A program made the position numbers and the translations under genes. Positions 10,301 to 19,440 of a DNA stretch of 64,000 nt are shown piece after piece. Below the pieces are notes generated by a model. It was not told the DNA's origin. It ran no database searches and saw only the letters and a program-made list of their open reading frames with translations. Each line of letters starts with the position of its first letter. The stretch's first letter is position 1. Source of the DNA: Scytonematopsis contorta HA4267-MV1 (GTDB taxonomy: Bacteria > Cyanobacteriota > Cyanobacteriia > Cyanobacteriales > Nostocaceae); the NCBI GenBank assembly GCA_019359035.1, contig JAHHIC010000056.1:62001-126000 (forward strand), written 5' to 3'.

Positions 10301-10621
10301 TTGCAGCTACAGCAAGACTATGGGCAGGAATATGACGAATCCCTGTACAACGCCACACGCGACCGTCTGCGTCCCATTTTTATGTCAGCTGGTACTAGCG
10401 TGTTAGGGATGCTACCCCTTGCTGTAGTACCGGGACAAGGGGCAGAACTATACCAAGGGCTTGGTATTGCCCTGACTGGAGGTTTGGCTTTATCTACAAT
10501 TCTCACGCCAACTGTTGTACCTGCTTTAATGGGGCTTTTACGTGATTTTACAGGAAGAAAGCCACCACAAGCGACGATTGTTCCAGAGCCGGAGGAAAGC
10601 AACTCCGTACACATAAGTTGA
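7367..10621 (+). CDS. RND efflux permease (HAE1/AcrB-CusA superfamily)
   Basis: 1084 residues, the usual length for an RND pump. The layout is an N-terminal helix (residues 13-32), a large periplasmic loop, a helix bundle starting near LISGALLATAVLLLFLG, a second periplasmic loop after YLPEGNRNLVLW, and a final helix bundle. The proton-relay helix reads AVGMVVDNAIVVLENVF and carries one Asp instead of the Asp-Asp of AcrB. The symmetric C-terminal helix reads LTGVVVNNAILLVDRAL. It exports drugs, lipophilic compounds or metals using the proton gradient; the substrate cannot be assigned. It pairs with the upstream adaptor. Confidence 0.94.
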   Translation: MNLIETAVRWRHGTFVLFCLLAIFGVVALFRLPLELQPGGDRPEISITTPYIGAAPSEVEDLVTRPIEEVLEEVEGVQEISSNSRAGLSSINIEFDWGTDVDARLVDVLNQLQQVEELPEEAGESSVRVASGDNSPMMWINLRPKNGSSANANSYRDLVEDIIEPRLQRVEGVSRFLIAGGQEREVEVRVDPKGLSDRNLTIGNVVDAIRNANRDIRGGPLVLGRREYRVRTVSRSQDIDQLEGIVLRRDSGGTVYLRDVAKIQMGRKFKDSFFLINEQPSVAIGVIRRIGANVPQVSRGVRQALKELEAQFDRNGQAVTFGFNYDESSYIDQSVQLVQGNLISGALLATAVLLLFLGSMRSVAVVALTIPTTLVTVFIIMAAFGRSLNIISLAGLAFAVGMVVDNAIVVLENVFTHMQQGKTPMQASIEGTQEVWGAMLGSTLTTVVVFLPLVLVEGEAGQLFTDIGITLAGSVLLSLFAALTLVPMLCGLFLKQAEAQQMLQGGDYIGGNWLERQVGRTSAAFRFFQERLERMLAASAAWSIGQGKRLRRLIVLSIPVGLLVVSIFLLPPADYLPEGNRNLVLWLTEPFPGTSVEEGLKLSANARAFLKQQPEIENTFMVYLPQFRAIGVTLKPENATSTGLAEIVNRLRGKSSTYPGYRFMFPTRRSIFNDPGKEFELQIVGPDLNQVEQFEKQITQKLKAFPGVANVRSDFVAGAPELQVIPNRERLAEVGLSETDLGTIVEAALGGRIASDFIEGKEELDVTVKLQNVFVETPEQLRQLSLYSNSSQSAPPNQAFDGTQTTTMQANNQGRQVQLADVAEVRETTGPDVINHVDLERSTTLTVSLTPEAPLGQLLERTENEILQPLQQNLPPNFRLELAGSADRLTETVTQLATVFILSLLITYLLLIALYRSFVYPLVIMATVPMGMSGALLSIVVANMIPGVNVPMDMITALGFVILTGVVVNNAILLVDRALQLQQDYGQEYDESLYNATRDRLRPIFMSAGTSVLGMLPLAVVPGQGAELYQGLGIALTGGLALSTILTPTVVPALMGLLRDFTGRKPPQATIVPEPEESNSVHIS

Positions 10622-10754
10622 TAAATAAAGGAACCATTAAAAATCAAAAGATTTGTATTGATATGCACACCAAAGATGCATAAGTTTACCTGTTGAAGAT
10701 TTACAAGAAATACCAAAGGTAACAAGTATCGATAGTTGTATGGTTGTATGGCTA

Positions 10755-10782
10755 GTAGAGACGTTACATGTAACGTCTCTAC
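10755..10782. repeat. 28-base palindromic repeat, copy 2
   Basis: GTAGAGAC/GTCTCTAC arms around the centre GTTACATGTAAC; a perfect palindrome. It lies between the convergent RND permease and protease genes. Confidence 0.95.
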
Positions 10783-10813
10783 ATAGGTTAACCTAATATT
10801 GTTGGGATGCCCT

Positions 10814-13543
10814 CTAGTTAGTGAGTCTGGTGGCATTCAGAGCTTTACTAATGCGGTCGCCAGTTTCTTCTAAGTGGGCCAATGTATACACATCCAGATT
10901 TTTGCTCTCTTGTTTCAGAGTAGCATCAATATGTTTGAGAAGTTGGCGTAATTCATACCAAGCTACTGTGCGACCATCTGATGGCACATTAGTTTCACGC
11001 AGTACCATTTTTAGTAGTATATTCAAATGCTTTCTTTGCAACGAACGACGAATGCTAGAAATCGGCATATCATCACCAGATATAACTTCTGTCCAAATAC
11101 CGTTTTGCAAGCTTTCAAATAACTCTGGTATCGTCAGTGCTTGTCCTTCGGAAGTTTTTAGCTCTATATCTCGTAACCGATTTAAACGTTCCCCATCCAA
11201 AAGTGTATACAACACAGCTTGTTGAAAGTGTAAAATACGTTGGTGAATTGGATAATCAAGACGGTCATTAGCTCTATAATTACCTCTATCCCAAAAGCGA
11301 ATTGGTGCTAATTGATTAAGTAAATGTGGGGAAAATTTAAAAGCATCTTCCGAAAATATATACTTTTGTAAAAGCGCCAATGCTTGACGTTGTTGCAAAA
11401 GTAAAACTGGGACGAAACTCATACGAACATTATCCAAAGTATCATAACTCAAGGATTGCCCACCAATATATTGAGTCAACAAGTAAGCGTTATGTTCATA
11501 GTATTTAAGAACCTTATTAAATAATGCTCGCTCTTTACTATAATTTACTCCCGGAGGCAATTTACCTGACTCAAGACTTTGAAACATAGTCAGCGCATTA
11601 TCCATTTGCCATTGAGAATAAACTAGTATATCGCGACTCATGTCCCAAGCATTTACAAAAGGATTAACATCCCAAATATCTTCATCGGTAGCATAAGATA
11701 ATTCTGGTTGAGGTGATGCCAAAATAATTTGCTGCAAGAGATTTGTTTCCACTTTTGGGATATTTGTCTCTAAATTTTCTGGTGACAGTCTTTTATAACC
11801 GTACTCAACAGCCCACTCGTCATAGCGACCAATAACATAGGGAAAATAGTCCCCTTGTTGTGCTCCCTGTGGTGCAATGTTTGCGGGTAAATAGTCCATT
11901 ACCGAACTTACTAAACCCTTAGTACGAGTGATTTCAGTATTATTTAATTCCTGGGGAGATAACATGGTGCTACCATGAAAATTGTGACGCAAACCAAGAG
12001 TATGACCGACTTCGTGAGCAATAAGATAACGTAAATACTCATGTACGTAGTTTTTCATCTCATCACTATTTGGTGTAGTATCATGCAAAAGTGATACCGC
12101 GAGTGCGCCCATTGCTGCTTGAGATAAAGACTGTTTGCTATAACAAAGCTCGTTATCGAGATTTTGTTGGGTAATTGAGCTAGAAATGATGGGCAAATTA
12201 TCTTGACATGGATTTTTTTCAACTTCAGAAAAGTATTCACTCTTTAGAGATGAATTCAAACCCCTTAGTGTACTGTATTCTTGCCCAATCGAGCGCACCA
12301 TGTTGGCATCTACGATAATTTTGGCATTTATTATTTCTCCGTTAATTGGGTTCGTACGCACTATTCCTCTCGCAAAACCTGCATCCAAAGAATCAAACCA
12401 GCGAATAGTGTTGTAGCGTATATCTGCTGGATGCCAATCAGCATTGTCTGGCATTTGGTATACTTGAATAGCATTTTCCCACCCAGCTTTTTCAAATGCC
12501 TTGTTCCACATTAAAACGCCTTCTTTGATTGCATCACGATACTCTAGGGGTACAGTATTTTCAATCCAAAAAACAATTGGTTTTTTTGCGGGAGATAAAG
12601 GTAAGTTTGGCTCTGAAGCTTGAAGATGCCAACGATTAATATAACGAACAAAGGATTCTTCCTTTTCATTATTGGAAAAGTTTTCAAAAGCAGTAGTAAA
12701 ATACCCGACTCGCTCATTTGCAAGTCTAGGAATATAATCACTGTTTTCTGGTAATTGAGCAAAACTGTAATGTACCTTTAAAGAAAGTGACCTGCTATCA
12801 GGTAATGTTACAGTAGACGCCCCGATTTCTGAGGAAAAACCATAGTTAGAGTCAATTTCTAGATTTTCTGGTAAACTGTTGACCGAGCCAAAATATGACT
12901 TGTTTTCTTCTAAATAATATTTTGCTTGCAAAGAAGACCTTAACAAGTCAGTTAGTCCGGGAAAATCATGCATCAGTAGGTCATTAAGGTTAATGATAAA
13001 CCCACGTGTGCGAGGCTCAATACAATTTATTTGCAGCGCGTAAAGAACCGAATCGCTAAATGAACGAGCGAGCGCACCTTGCTCTGGTTTATTTGACTCT
13101 GCACGGAACTTTACATTACGCACAACAAAGTGCAGATTATTATTGACTCGTCGGAAATAGAAGAGAAAATCTTGTAAAGGCATTCCGCTATATATCCCGC
13201 TTTCCCCTATGCCAGATTCTAGGGTTACTGTTGCAAGATAATTTTTATTTAATTGTTCTGGTTTCACTTCCAAGAAAATTTGACCTTCTTGGTTACGATA
13301 AAGGGTAAAAAGCCCGTTTAATTTATCAAATGTCCTGCTTATCTCTTGAAATCGATGAAAATTAGCAATTTTACTCTCTGTAAACGCACTGTCAAGATTT
13401 GCTAACTTTTCAAGCACTGGTAAAGTATTAAATTCTGGCTCGTAAACATTGGAAATTTGACTAGATTCCGCACAATTAGCCCCAAACAATAAGCTATATA
13501 ATAGCATTGTCAGGATTGCTATTTTTTTCGCCCAGTATTTCAT
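10814..13543 (-). CDS. Secreted zinc-dependent metalloprotease with HExxHxxGxxHN motif
   Basis: About 909 residues from the ATG at 13541-13543, which has AAGGA ten bases upstream; the frame stays open to 13591. The N-terminus (MKYWAKKIAILTMLLYSLLF) is a signal peptide or anchor. The catalytic motif is HEVGHTLGLRHNFHGS, the gluzincin/metzincin-like signature of large metalloproteases carrying DUF5117 and DUF4953. The N-terminal half is the beta-rich DUF5117-like region (LVEKPEQL-type start, LQINCIEPRTRGF). Such proteins are predicted exported peptidases of unknown substrate. The gene stands alone between a palindromic repeat and the chaperone operon. Confidence 0.85.
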   Translation of the reverse strand: MKYWAKKIAILTMLLYSLLFGANCAESSQISNVYEPEFNTLPVLEKLANLDSAFTESKIANFHRFQEISRTFDKLNGLFTLYRNQEGQIFLEVKPEQLNKNYLATVTLESGIGESGIYSGMPLQDFLFYFRRVNNNLHFVVRNVKFRAESNKPEQGALARSFSDSVLYALQINCIEPRTRGFIINLNDLLMHDFPGLTDLLRSSLQAKYYLEENKSYFGSVNSLPENLEIDSNYGFSSEIGASTVTLPDSRSLSLKVHYSFAQLPENSDYIPRLANERVGYFTTAFENFSNNEKEESFVRYINRWHLQASEPNLPLSPAKKPIVFWIENTVPLEYRDAIKEGVLMWNKAFEKAGWENAIQVYQMPDNADWHPADIRYNTIRWFDSLDAGFARGIVRTNPINGEIINAKIIVDANMVRSIGQEYSTLRGLNSSLKSEYFSEVEKNPCQDNLPIISSSITQQNLDNELCYSKQSLSQAAMGALAVSLLHDTTPNSDEMKNYVHEYLRYLIAHEVGHTLGLRHNFHGSTMLSPQELNNTEITRTKGLVSSVMDYLPANIAPQGAQQGDYFPYVIGRYDEWAVEYGYKRLSPENLETNIPKVETNLLQQIILASPQPELSYATDEDIWDVNPFVNAWDMSRDILVYSQWQMDNALTMFQSLESGKLPPGVNYSKERALFNKVLKYYEHNAYLLTQYIGGQSLSYDTLDNVRMSFVPVLLLQQRQALALLQKYIFSEDAFKFSPHLLNQLAPIRFWDRGNYRANDRLDYPIHQRILHFQQAVLYTLLDGERLNRLRDIELKTSEGQALTIPELFESLQNGIWTEVISGDDMPISSIRRSLQRKHLNILLKMVLRETNVPSDGRTVAWYELRQLLKHIDATLKQESKNLDVYTLAHLEETGDRISKALNATRLTN

Positions 13544-13693
13544 TTTTTCGACTATCCTTGGTGAAGCGTTGAACGTTTGCAAGACGCTCAATTCTAAATA
13601 AAGTATTAATAGGATAGCCGTTTTTGTAATTTTAAGATAGCCTAAATTTTACCAAACTCTGATTTACTGCAAACTGTTGTAAAATACTTAAAT

Positions 13694-13742
13694 AGTCCTC
13701 TAAAGAGGACTTTAGCTTTTAGACAGGGAATTTATTCCCTGG
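13694..13742. repeat. Half copy of a fold-back repeat (two hairpins)
   Basis: AGTCCTCT/AGAGGACT forms one hairpin, TTTAGCTTTTAGA follows, and CAGGGAA/TTCCCTG forms a second. The same arrangement is one arm of the complete elements at 41595-41765 and 47645-47809. It lies just beyond the 3' end of the J-protein gene and might act as its terminator. Confidence 0.8.
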
Positions 13743-13762
13743 CTATTATTGCCGTTTGCGTG

Positions 13763-15163
13763 TTATCTAAAATACCTTGAACTTGATTGATTGATAACAG
13801 GTGTTGTTGGTTGAGAGTTTCTATTTAAAGCAAAACCTATAATTATTGATACTCCAACTAAGCTCCCGACAATGAAAGCATTCAGCCACCCAGAGTAAGT
13901 TTTAGTACTTGGTTGTGGTATAATTTCTTCTGGTTTTGTGATTTGCTCTTGTCCCAATTTTTCAATTTCCTTAAACAAGCCTTCCTTTAATTGATAGATG
14001 AGAGAGTATTTAGATTTTATTCTATTGACAGAATAAACAATAGAATTACAAGGAGAAGCTAAAATTTGGGAGAAAATCTCGTCAAAAACATTTTTTCTTT
14101 CTTCTTCTGATTTATAAAGATTGAAGTAATCGCATAAACAAAATGCTGCAAGTCTCTGCAAATGATAAAGAATCAAAATATCTTTCTTGAGAACATCATG
14201 TTCTTCAAAAAGTGCGGAGGTATACTCAGTTCTTTCCAACAGATTTTGAACATCTGCATCAGTTGGTATCAAATAACTTGCAGTTTTTACATATACTAAA
14301 GCATATTTTAAAACAGAAGAATAACCAGCTTCAACACCATATTTACCGTATTCAAAACATAGCTGTGCAAACCTATAAGCTGTATGTTTTTTTGCTTCTT
14401 CATCTTCTGGTACTAAAAATACTATTCTTTTTAGCGTTGCTTCAAAGTTTTGTAGCTCATTAGTATAGAAATGAATTCGGCAGATAAATAAAAGAGTTTC
14501 CAAATCATCAAAGCTCTCTTCTCCGTCAGCGGTTACGGCTTTTTCTGTCCAGACTAATGCTTGAGGATAATTATATTCATCTAAATAGGTATAAGCTATA
14601 TCTAAATAATGTATGTGATTAAATTGCTCATGTTCTATTGCTTTTTGAAAGTATTCACGTGCTTGAGCGTATAATTGAGGTTTAGTTGGGTTATCTTTAT
14701 CTAAAGAATCAGCCTGCTGTTTATATAACTGACCAAAATTATTCCAGTAAAGTGCTATATCTGAATATTCTTTAGTTAATGCTTGATAAACTTTAAAAGC
14801 TTCATCCCATTCCTGAGTATAAATGTAGCAAATACCTAAGTAATTGCAAGCAGTACTAGCTCCGGGTGAGAGAACGAGTAAATGTTTTAATAAAGGAATC
14901 GCATTTGGCCAATCCTTTGCATCCATTTTCTCTTTAGCTTGTCCAAAAAGCTCAGAAATCTGTTCACCATAATCTTGTATGGAATCATAATTTTCTCTAG
15001 ACCTTGGGTCACTAAGAGTTTCGTAAGCTCCTCTAATTTCGTTAAATTTTTCTGGGTCTTTTTCAGGTGGGTATTTACGGACTAACTGATAATAAGCTCG
15101 TTTAATTTCTTCGGGTGAAGATTGCGGTAATACTTCTAGTACTTGGTAAAGCTCGTATGCCAT
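13763..15163 (-). CDS. J-domain protein with TPR-like repeats and a C-terminal membrane anchor; HPD lost
   Basis: 466 residues. Residues 1-65 match a J domain (YELYQVLEVLPQSSPEEI ... FNEIRGAYETLSDP). The Hsp70-activating HPD tripeptide, expected at residues 32-34, is replaced by PPE (YPPEKDPEKF). Residues about 80-300 are TPR-like helical repeats (AIPLLKHLL, CNYLGICYIYTQEWDEAFKVY, ALYWNNFGQLYKQQA). A single hydrophobic helix near the end (AFIVGSLVGVSIIIGFAL) anchors it. It is the last gene of the GrpE-Hsp70-J operon, so I infer a membrane-docked client-binding partner of that Hsp70. How it would stimulate ATPase activity without HPD is unclear. Confidence 0.82.
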   Translation of the reverse strand: MAYELYQVLEVLPQSSPEEIKRAYYQLVRKYPPEKDPEKFNEIRGAYETLSDPRSRENYDSIQDYGEQISELFGQAKEKMDAKDWPNAIPLLKHLLVLSPGASTACNYLGICYIYTQEWDEAFKVYQALTKEYSDIALYWNNFGQLYKQQADSLDKDNPTKPQLYAQAREYFQKAIEHEQFNHIHYLDIAYTYLDEYNYPQALVWTEKAVTADGEESFDDLETLLFICRIHFYTNELQNFEATLKRIVFLVPEDEEAKKHTAYRFAQLCFEYGKYGVEAGYSSVLKYALVYVKTASYLIPTDADVQNLLERTEYTSALFEEHDVLKKDILILYHLQRLAAFCLCDYFNLYKSEEERKNVFDEIFSQILASPCNSIVYSVNRIKSKYSLIYQLKEGLFKEIEKLGQEQITKPEEIIPQPSTKTYSGWLNAFIVGSLVGVSIIIGFALNRNSQPTTPVINQSSSRYFR

Positions 15164-15187
15164 GTTTTTTCAAAAATAATAATTATT

Positions 15188-15218
15188 TCCCACCTTCCCT
15201 AAGAGGGAAGGGGGTAGG
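15188..15218. repeat. CTTCCCT/AGGGAAG hairpin repeat
   Basis: A GC-rich hairpin (CTTCCCT-aag-AGGGAAG region) followed by GGGGTAGGGGTTAGG, inside the 66-base gap between the Hsp70 and J-protein genes. Similar hairpins occur at 27591, 56564 and 60292. It might attenuate the downstream gene. Confidence 0.7.
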
Positions 15219-15229
15219 GGTTAGGTCTC

Positions 15230-16975
15230 TTATAAACTGAGTTCAAAGCTAAACATTATATCTACTAAACAGTCACCCATTACTTGAATTTCCCGAACAT
15301 TATCATTAATTAAAGCTTCTTTTAAGCTCATTACAATCTCATAAAGAGGTGACCTTTCTTGTGGTGGAATTTGCGCCATAAATAGCTCTGCTTTATTAAT
15401 GAGCGCTTCATATTCTTTAGCTTTTATATTCTGCTTCCACAACTCTTTGACACGTTCAACAGCATTTTCTTTATCTTGCTTATCCATCCGTTTATCAGAT
15501 TGATTATAAGCTAACTCTACAGTTTTACCAATTTCAGGAATTGTAGCTTTTAGTTTAGCGATACCATTGATGTCATAAGAGAATTCCACTTGAACTGGGT
15601 AAGGATTACCATCAACAGCAGGAGGAATATCGGTTATTTCTGCACTTATACCCATATCAATTGCATCAATAGGTAGTCTAGCTTTTCCTGTATGGTCTTG
15701 GTATAAACGAAGTAACACTTTATCTTGTTCTGTACTAATTAAGCTGTAAGTTTTTTTGATAGAATATGGTATAGTTGTGTTTGGTTGAATTAATGGTTCA
15801 TAAGTAGGTATGAATCGCCCACCGATATCACTGTATATACGGATACCTAATCCAAAAGGAGCGACATCAGTGAGAATAAGACCTGATTCGTTATTGATTA
15901 GATTTTGAGCAAGAGCAGCTTGAATACATACACCAACACCAACAGCGAGGTCTGAACCCGCTTCTGGGGCTTTTCCTTCTTTGCCGAACATAGACGTAAC
16001 TAATTGACGAACAGCAGGAATATAAGTGCTTCCTCCTACTAGCAACACCCGGTCGATAGCACTTGTTAGCAACTTTTTGGCGTTGAGAGCTTGTAATATA
16101 CAGTCTCTTGCTTTTTCTAACAATGGGGCAATTTCTTGCTCAAATTCTTTGCGAGTTACTTCTATTTCTAAGTCAATGGATTTACCATCTTTCTGAGCAA
16201 AGTAGGGAATTCGTACTTCATAGGAATGCTGAGTCGAAAGAGCTTTTTTGGCTGACTCTGCTTTTTTCTTTAAATCAAAAGCATATTTTTCGTCAATCTG
16301 ATAACCGGGATTCTCTTGAGCAAATTTTTTCTTTAGCAACGTCATCATTGCTTCATCAAAATCTTTCCCACCCAGTTGAGGATTACCAAAACTACATTTG
16401 ACATCAAGAACTCCTGCAACCATTTCTAGGATGGTAATATCTAAGGTTCCACCACCGAAGTCAAATACAACAAGCTGTTCTTCTGCGTTAATATTTTTAA
16501 TACCAAAAGCTAAAGCTGCTGCTGTTGGTTCATTAATTAAACGAGTTATTTTTAACCCAGCTAATTCTCCTGCATCTAGTGTTGCTTGTCTAGCTGCATC
16601 TGGGAAGTTCGCTGGAACCGAAAGCACGACTTCTTTAATTGGAGTTCCTAATGCTTCTTCTGCATAGTCTTTTAGTTTACGGAGAATTAAAGCTGATATC
16701 TCTTCTGGTCGATACTCTTTATCCAAAAGTTTCACCATTTCTCCAGTTCCCATTTTCCGCTTGACTTCACGGATTCCATGACCTGGGACATCAATCCAAC
16801 TTTTAGCATCTTCCCCTACTAATAATTCACCTTTTCTGTTAACTGCAACAATTGAGGGAATAATCGGTAGTTTATAAGTTGGGTCAGGAATGGGAAATGA
16901 GTCATTATTTCTATATACACAAATTTCCGATGTAGATGTACCTAGGTCGATGCCGATAGCATAATTGCTTTCCAT
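15230..16975 (-). CDS. Hsp70 family protein (DnaK paralogue)
   Basis: 581 residues, some 50 shorter than housekeeping DnaK. The nucleotide-binding domain is complete: phosphate loop AIGIDLGTSTSEICVY, LSVPANFPDAARQATLDAG, NEPTAAALAFG, FDFGGGTLDITILEM and LLVGGSTYIPAVRQL. The substrate-binding part (from about residue 390) is divergent and the lid is short, ending in hydrophobic residues (MFSFELSL) rather than an acidic DnaK tail. It is an ATP-driven chaperone specialised for a client or a membrane site. It lies 18 bases behind the GrpE-like gene and ahead of the J-protein gene, so all three are probably co-transcribed. Confidence 0.92.
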   Translation of the reverse strand: MESNYAIGIDLGTSTSEICVYRNNDSFPIPDPTYKLPIIPSIVAVNRKGELLVGEDAKSWIDVPGHGIREVKRKMGTGEMVKLLDKEYRPEEISALILRKLKDYAEEALGTPIKEVVLSVPANFPDAARQATLDAGELAGLKITRLINEPTAAALAFGIKNINAEEQLVVFDFGGGTLDITILEMVAGVLDVKCSFGNPQLGGKDFDEAMMTLLKKKFAQENPGYQIDEKYAFDLKKKAESAKKALSTQHSYEVRIPYFAQKDGKSIDLEIEVTRKEFEQEIAPLLEKARDCILQALNAKKLLTSAIDRVLLVGGSTYIPAVRQLVTSMFGKEGKAPEAGSDLAVGVGVCIQAALAQNLINNESGLILTDVAPFGLGIRIYSDIGGRFIPTYEPLIQPNTTIPYSIKKTYSLISTEQDKVLLRLYQDHTGKARLPIDAIDMGISAEITDIPPAVDGNPYPVQVEFSYDINGIAKLKATIPEIGKTVELAYNQSDKRMDKQDKENAVERVKELWKQNIKAKEYEALINKAELFMAQIPPQERSPLYEIVMSLKEALINDNVREIQVMGDCLVDIMFSFELSL

Positions 16976-16993
16976 TATTAAAATTACTCCATC

Positions 16994-17764
16994 TCAATTT
17001 GTTGCTAAGGGATTGGCTATAACTACTTTGGCTTTTTCAATAACATGGGAGCCTACTCTGTAACCCCAGCGTTTACATTTAATAATGTTTCTTGGGGAAA
17101 TTTCGGATGATTCTTCTATTTCAATAGCTTCGTGTAATTTTTCGTTAAGAGTTTGGTTTGCTTCGGGAATTATTCGTTCTAGTCCCCTAACTGTAGCTAT
17201 ATGAGCAAACTCATCTAATATTTTTTGTAATAAGCTTTTATTTTCATCTGCTTCGCAATCTATCGCTCTTTCTAAAAGACGAAAATAATCAACGGTGGCT
17301 TGCTCCCATTCTTCAATTTCTCTTTTCAGGGTTCCATTTTGCTGACGTTGATAAATTAACATCTCATCGAGAGAGTATTTTAACTGTTCTATATCTTGGC
17401 GTGTTTTTTGTAAATTTGTATTAAATTCTTTTATAGCAGCAGTATTTTCTTGGATGGCACTAGTATTTTTATAAGATATGCGATTGAGGCTTTTTATATT
17501 TTCTAAAGAATTTATATATTCAACAATTGACTCCATTTCTATTTTCTCAGCTTTGGCAATAACTTCTGACATATTGGCTTCTTGTTGTATTTCACTAGAG
17601 TTTTTATTTTGGTTAATCTGTTTTTGGGGTGGTTGATTAACTGCGATTAAATCTATACACCGTGAATCTGGAGAAGCAAATTCAGTTTCTTTTGTGGGAG
17701 GCTGTTCTTCCCCTCTATTTTTAGTTTTTTTTCTTAGAAAGGAAGGCAACCAGAGAAAATTCAT
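16994..17764 (-). CDS. GrpE-like nucleotide exchange factor
   Basis: 256 residues. The N-terminal 75 or so are polar and low complexity. Residues about 85-165 form a long coiled coil (IQENTAAIKEFNTNLQKTRQ, then LKREIEEWEQATVDYFRLLE). The C-terminal part holds a GrpE-type beta domain: IIPEANQTLNEKLHEAIEIE in place of the usual P-x-x-HEA block, then RWGYRVGSHVIEKAKVVIANP. It should release ADP from the Hsp70 encoded 18 bases downstream. The sequence is divergent from housekeeping GrpE, consistent with a dedicated accessory chaperone set. It is the first gene of the operon. Confidence 0.82.
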   Translation of the reverse strand: MNFLWLPSFLRKKTKNRGEEQPPTKETEFASPDSRCIDLIAVNQPPQKQINQNKNSSEIQQEANMSEVIAKAEKIEMESIVEYINSLENIKSLNRISYKNTSAIQENTAAIKEFNTNLQKTRQDIEQLKYSLDEMLIYQRQQNGTLKREIEEWEQATVDYFRLLERAIDCEADENKSLLQKILDEFAHIATVRGLERIIPEANQTLNEKLHEAIEIEESSEISPRNIIKCKRWGYRVGSHVIEKAKVVIANPLATN

Positions 17765-17941
17765 ATAAAAATATCCTGGAAAACTGAATTTACTGCTCTA
17801 TATTTATATACGTCACAGATTGGGGAACTTATGCAAAAAAAAGATTAGTAGGAGGTTGACAAAAATATCTACAACAGAATATGTAAACTTTACGGAAAAA
17901 GCCAAATAAACCCCACCCCCCAACCCCCTCGGAGGGCTACC

Positions 17942-18028
17942 GTGTACACAAGTCGAAAAATAGTGGGATTCTCCTCTGTCATTGCGTTCGCGAACGCAAT
18001 GACAGGTAATTAGACTTGTGTGTACACC
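17942..18028. repeat. Nested inverted-repeat element (GTGTACACAAGTC family), copy 1
   Basis: Outer arms GTGTACACAAGTC and GACTTGTGTGTACAC enclose a perfect 28-base inner palindrome at 17977-18004 that begins TGTCATTGCG and ends CGCAATGACA. Relatives lie near 27639, 48789-48850 and 62122-62170. It is preceded by a C-rich stretch. Probably a non-autonomous mobile or extragenic repeat. Confidence 0.8.
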
Positions 18029-18051
18029 TTGAAAAGATTAACGAGTACTGT

Positions 18052-19440
18052 CTATTTTCTGTTACCAAGCATTAGAAAAAACTCAACCAGCGAAAGTAGT
18101 CCTGGACTAATAGGACTAATCAAGTTATTAAACAAAAAGTCAGCAATGGCTGTTTTTCTGGGAGGGTTTAGTAAAAAAGTCGCGGTGATGATGGCTATAC
18201 AGGCCAAGGTTGCCGTTACCCAGAAGAAAGGTAAGAAGCTACCCGTAACACCTCGGATACCTCCTGCGGTAAAAATTCCAGATAATCCACCGATACCAAA
18301 TGAGGTAAATATTAAACCGTAGTTACTGGGGTAATTATCTAAACCAAAAAAGCTGAGAGTTGCGGCGGGCGCAACTGCGAGCCATGCTCCAAGGCAAAAC
18401 CAGAATAAGCAAAATGCAACAATAAAATTCGGTATCTGTCCTTGAGATGTATTCAACATCACTATCGATGCGATTAATATTAGGATATTGATGGTAATAA
18501 CAGTCAACTTGGGTTTAAGACGGTCATTTAACCAACCAAACAACGGACGACCAGCACCATTAAATACTGCAAATAGGGGTACTGCCCAAACTAACTGCTC
18601 TGGTTGCAATCCTACAATCTCTTTTCCTACCTGTGCTGTGGTCGCAATTGCTGTTAACCCAACAAAGGTGCCAACGACATAGCAAATCCATAGACCATAA
18701 AAAGTTTGGGTTTGGGGCATAGGTAAGATATTGGACTGGTTTTTGTCTGTATCATTTGCATTCAAACTTTCTGAAGAGAGATAATTAGAAGGTTGCCAGC
18801 GTGGAGGTGGCATTTTAAGTACCCTAGCGATTGCCAAAATAATTACAGTGAATGCTATACCTAAAATTACAAAAGTGCCACGAACACCAAAAGTTGGGAT
18901 ACCAATCTGGGAATTTCCTTTAATTAAATTTAAAGCTAGAGGTGCTGTTATTAAAGGCGAAAGACCAAAACCGACTACCGTCATCCCCACTGCTAAACCT
19001 TTACGGTCGGGGAACCAACGTGCAGCAACAGCAAGGGGTACACCATAAGCAATTCCAACACCAATACCTGCGATAACACCGTAGCTTAATACTAGTAAAG
19101 GGAGATTAGGAGCAACACTCGCCAATAAATAGCCAATCCCTACGATTATCCCACCAACTGTAGTCATTATGCGTGGGCTAAATCTATATATATATAGTCC
19201 AGAAATTGGCATCACGAGGGTGAACATTACCCCCAAAACCATGAAGGGTAGTAGAATTGTTCCTGGTCTTGTTTGCAGTTCTGCTTCAAATGGACCGCTA
19301 AAGATACTCCATGAATAAACGGTTCCTAAGCATAATAAGACAATTAACCCTAGGGGAATGAATAACCAGCGACCTACCTCTGGAGGCAATCCGAGAAGTT
19401 TTTCTTCGCTGGGATAATCAAAATATTTGATGCTGTTCAT
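18052..19440 (-). CDS. MFS transporter, oxalate/formate antiporter-like (OFA family)
   Basis: 462 residues with about 12 hydrophobic helices. The N-terminal YSWSIFSGPFEAELQTRPG and the helix GIGVGIAYGVPLAVAARWFPDRKGLAVG are signatures of OxlT-like MFS carriers of monocarboxylates or dicarboxylates. The central loop falls near residue 225. The true substrate in cyanobacteria is unknown. The gene is divergent from the acyl-ACP synthetase gene, with a 28-base palindrome in the gap. No accessory oxalate or formate enzyme is nearby, so the antiport assignment is only by family. Confidence 0.88.
   Translation of the reverse strand: MNSIKYFDYPSEEKLLGLPPEVGRWLFIPLGLIVLLCLGTVYSWSIFSGPFEAELQTRPGTILLPFMVLGVMFTLVMPISGLYIYRFSPRIMTTVGGIIVGIGYLLASVAPNLPLLVLSYGVIAGIGVGIAYGVPLAVAARWFPDRKGLAVGMTVVGFGLSPLITAPLALNLIKGNSQIGIPTFGVRGTFVILGIAFTVIILAIARVLKMPPPRWQPSNYLSSESLNANDTDKNQSNILPMPQTQTFYGLWICYVVGTFVGLTAIATTAQVGKEIVGLQPEQLVWAVPLFAVFNGAGRPLFGWLNDRLKPKLTVITINILILIASIVMLNTSQGQIPNFIVAFCLFWFCLGAWLAVAPAATLSFFGLDNYPSNYGLIFTSFGIGGLSGIFTAGGIRGVTGSFLPFFWVTATLACIAIITATFLLNPPRKTAIADFLFNNLISPISPGLLSLVEFFLMLGNRK

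Noticed and set aside
10318-10836. 172-codon minus-strand frame overlapping the RND permease end
   Set aside because: It runs through the 28-base palindrome and antisense of a clear RND C-terminus; no motif.
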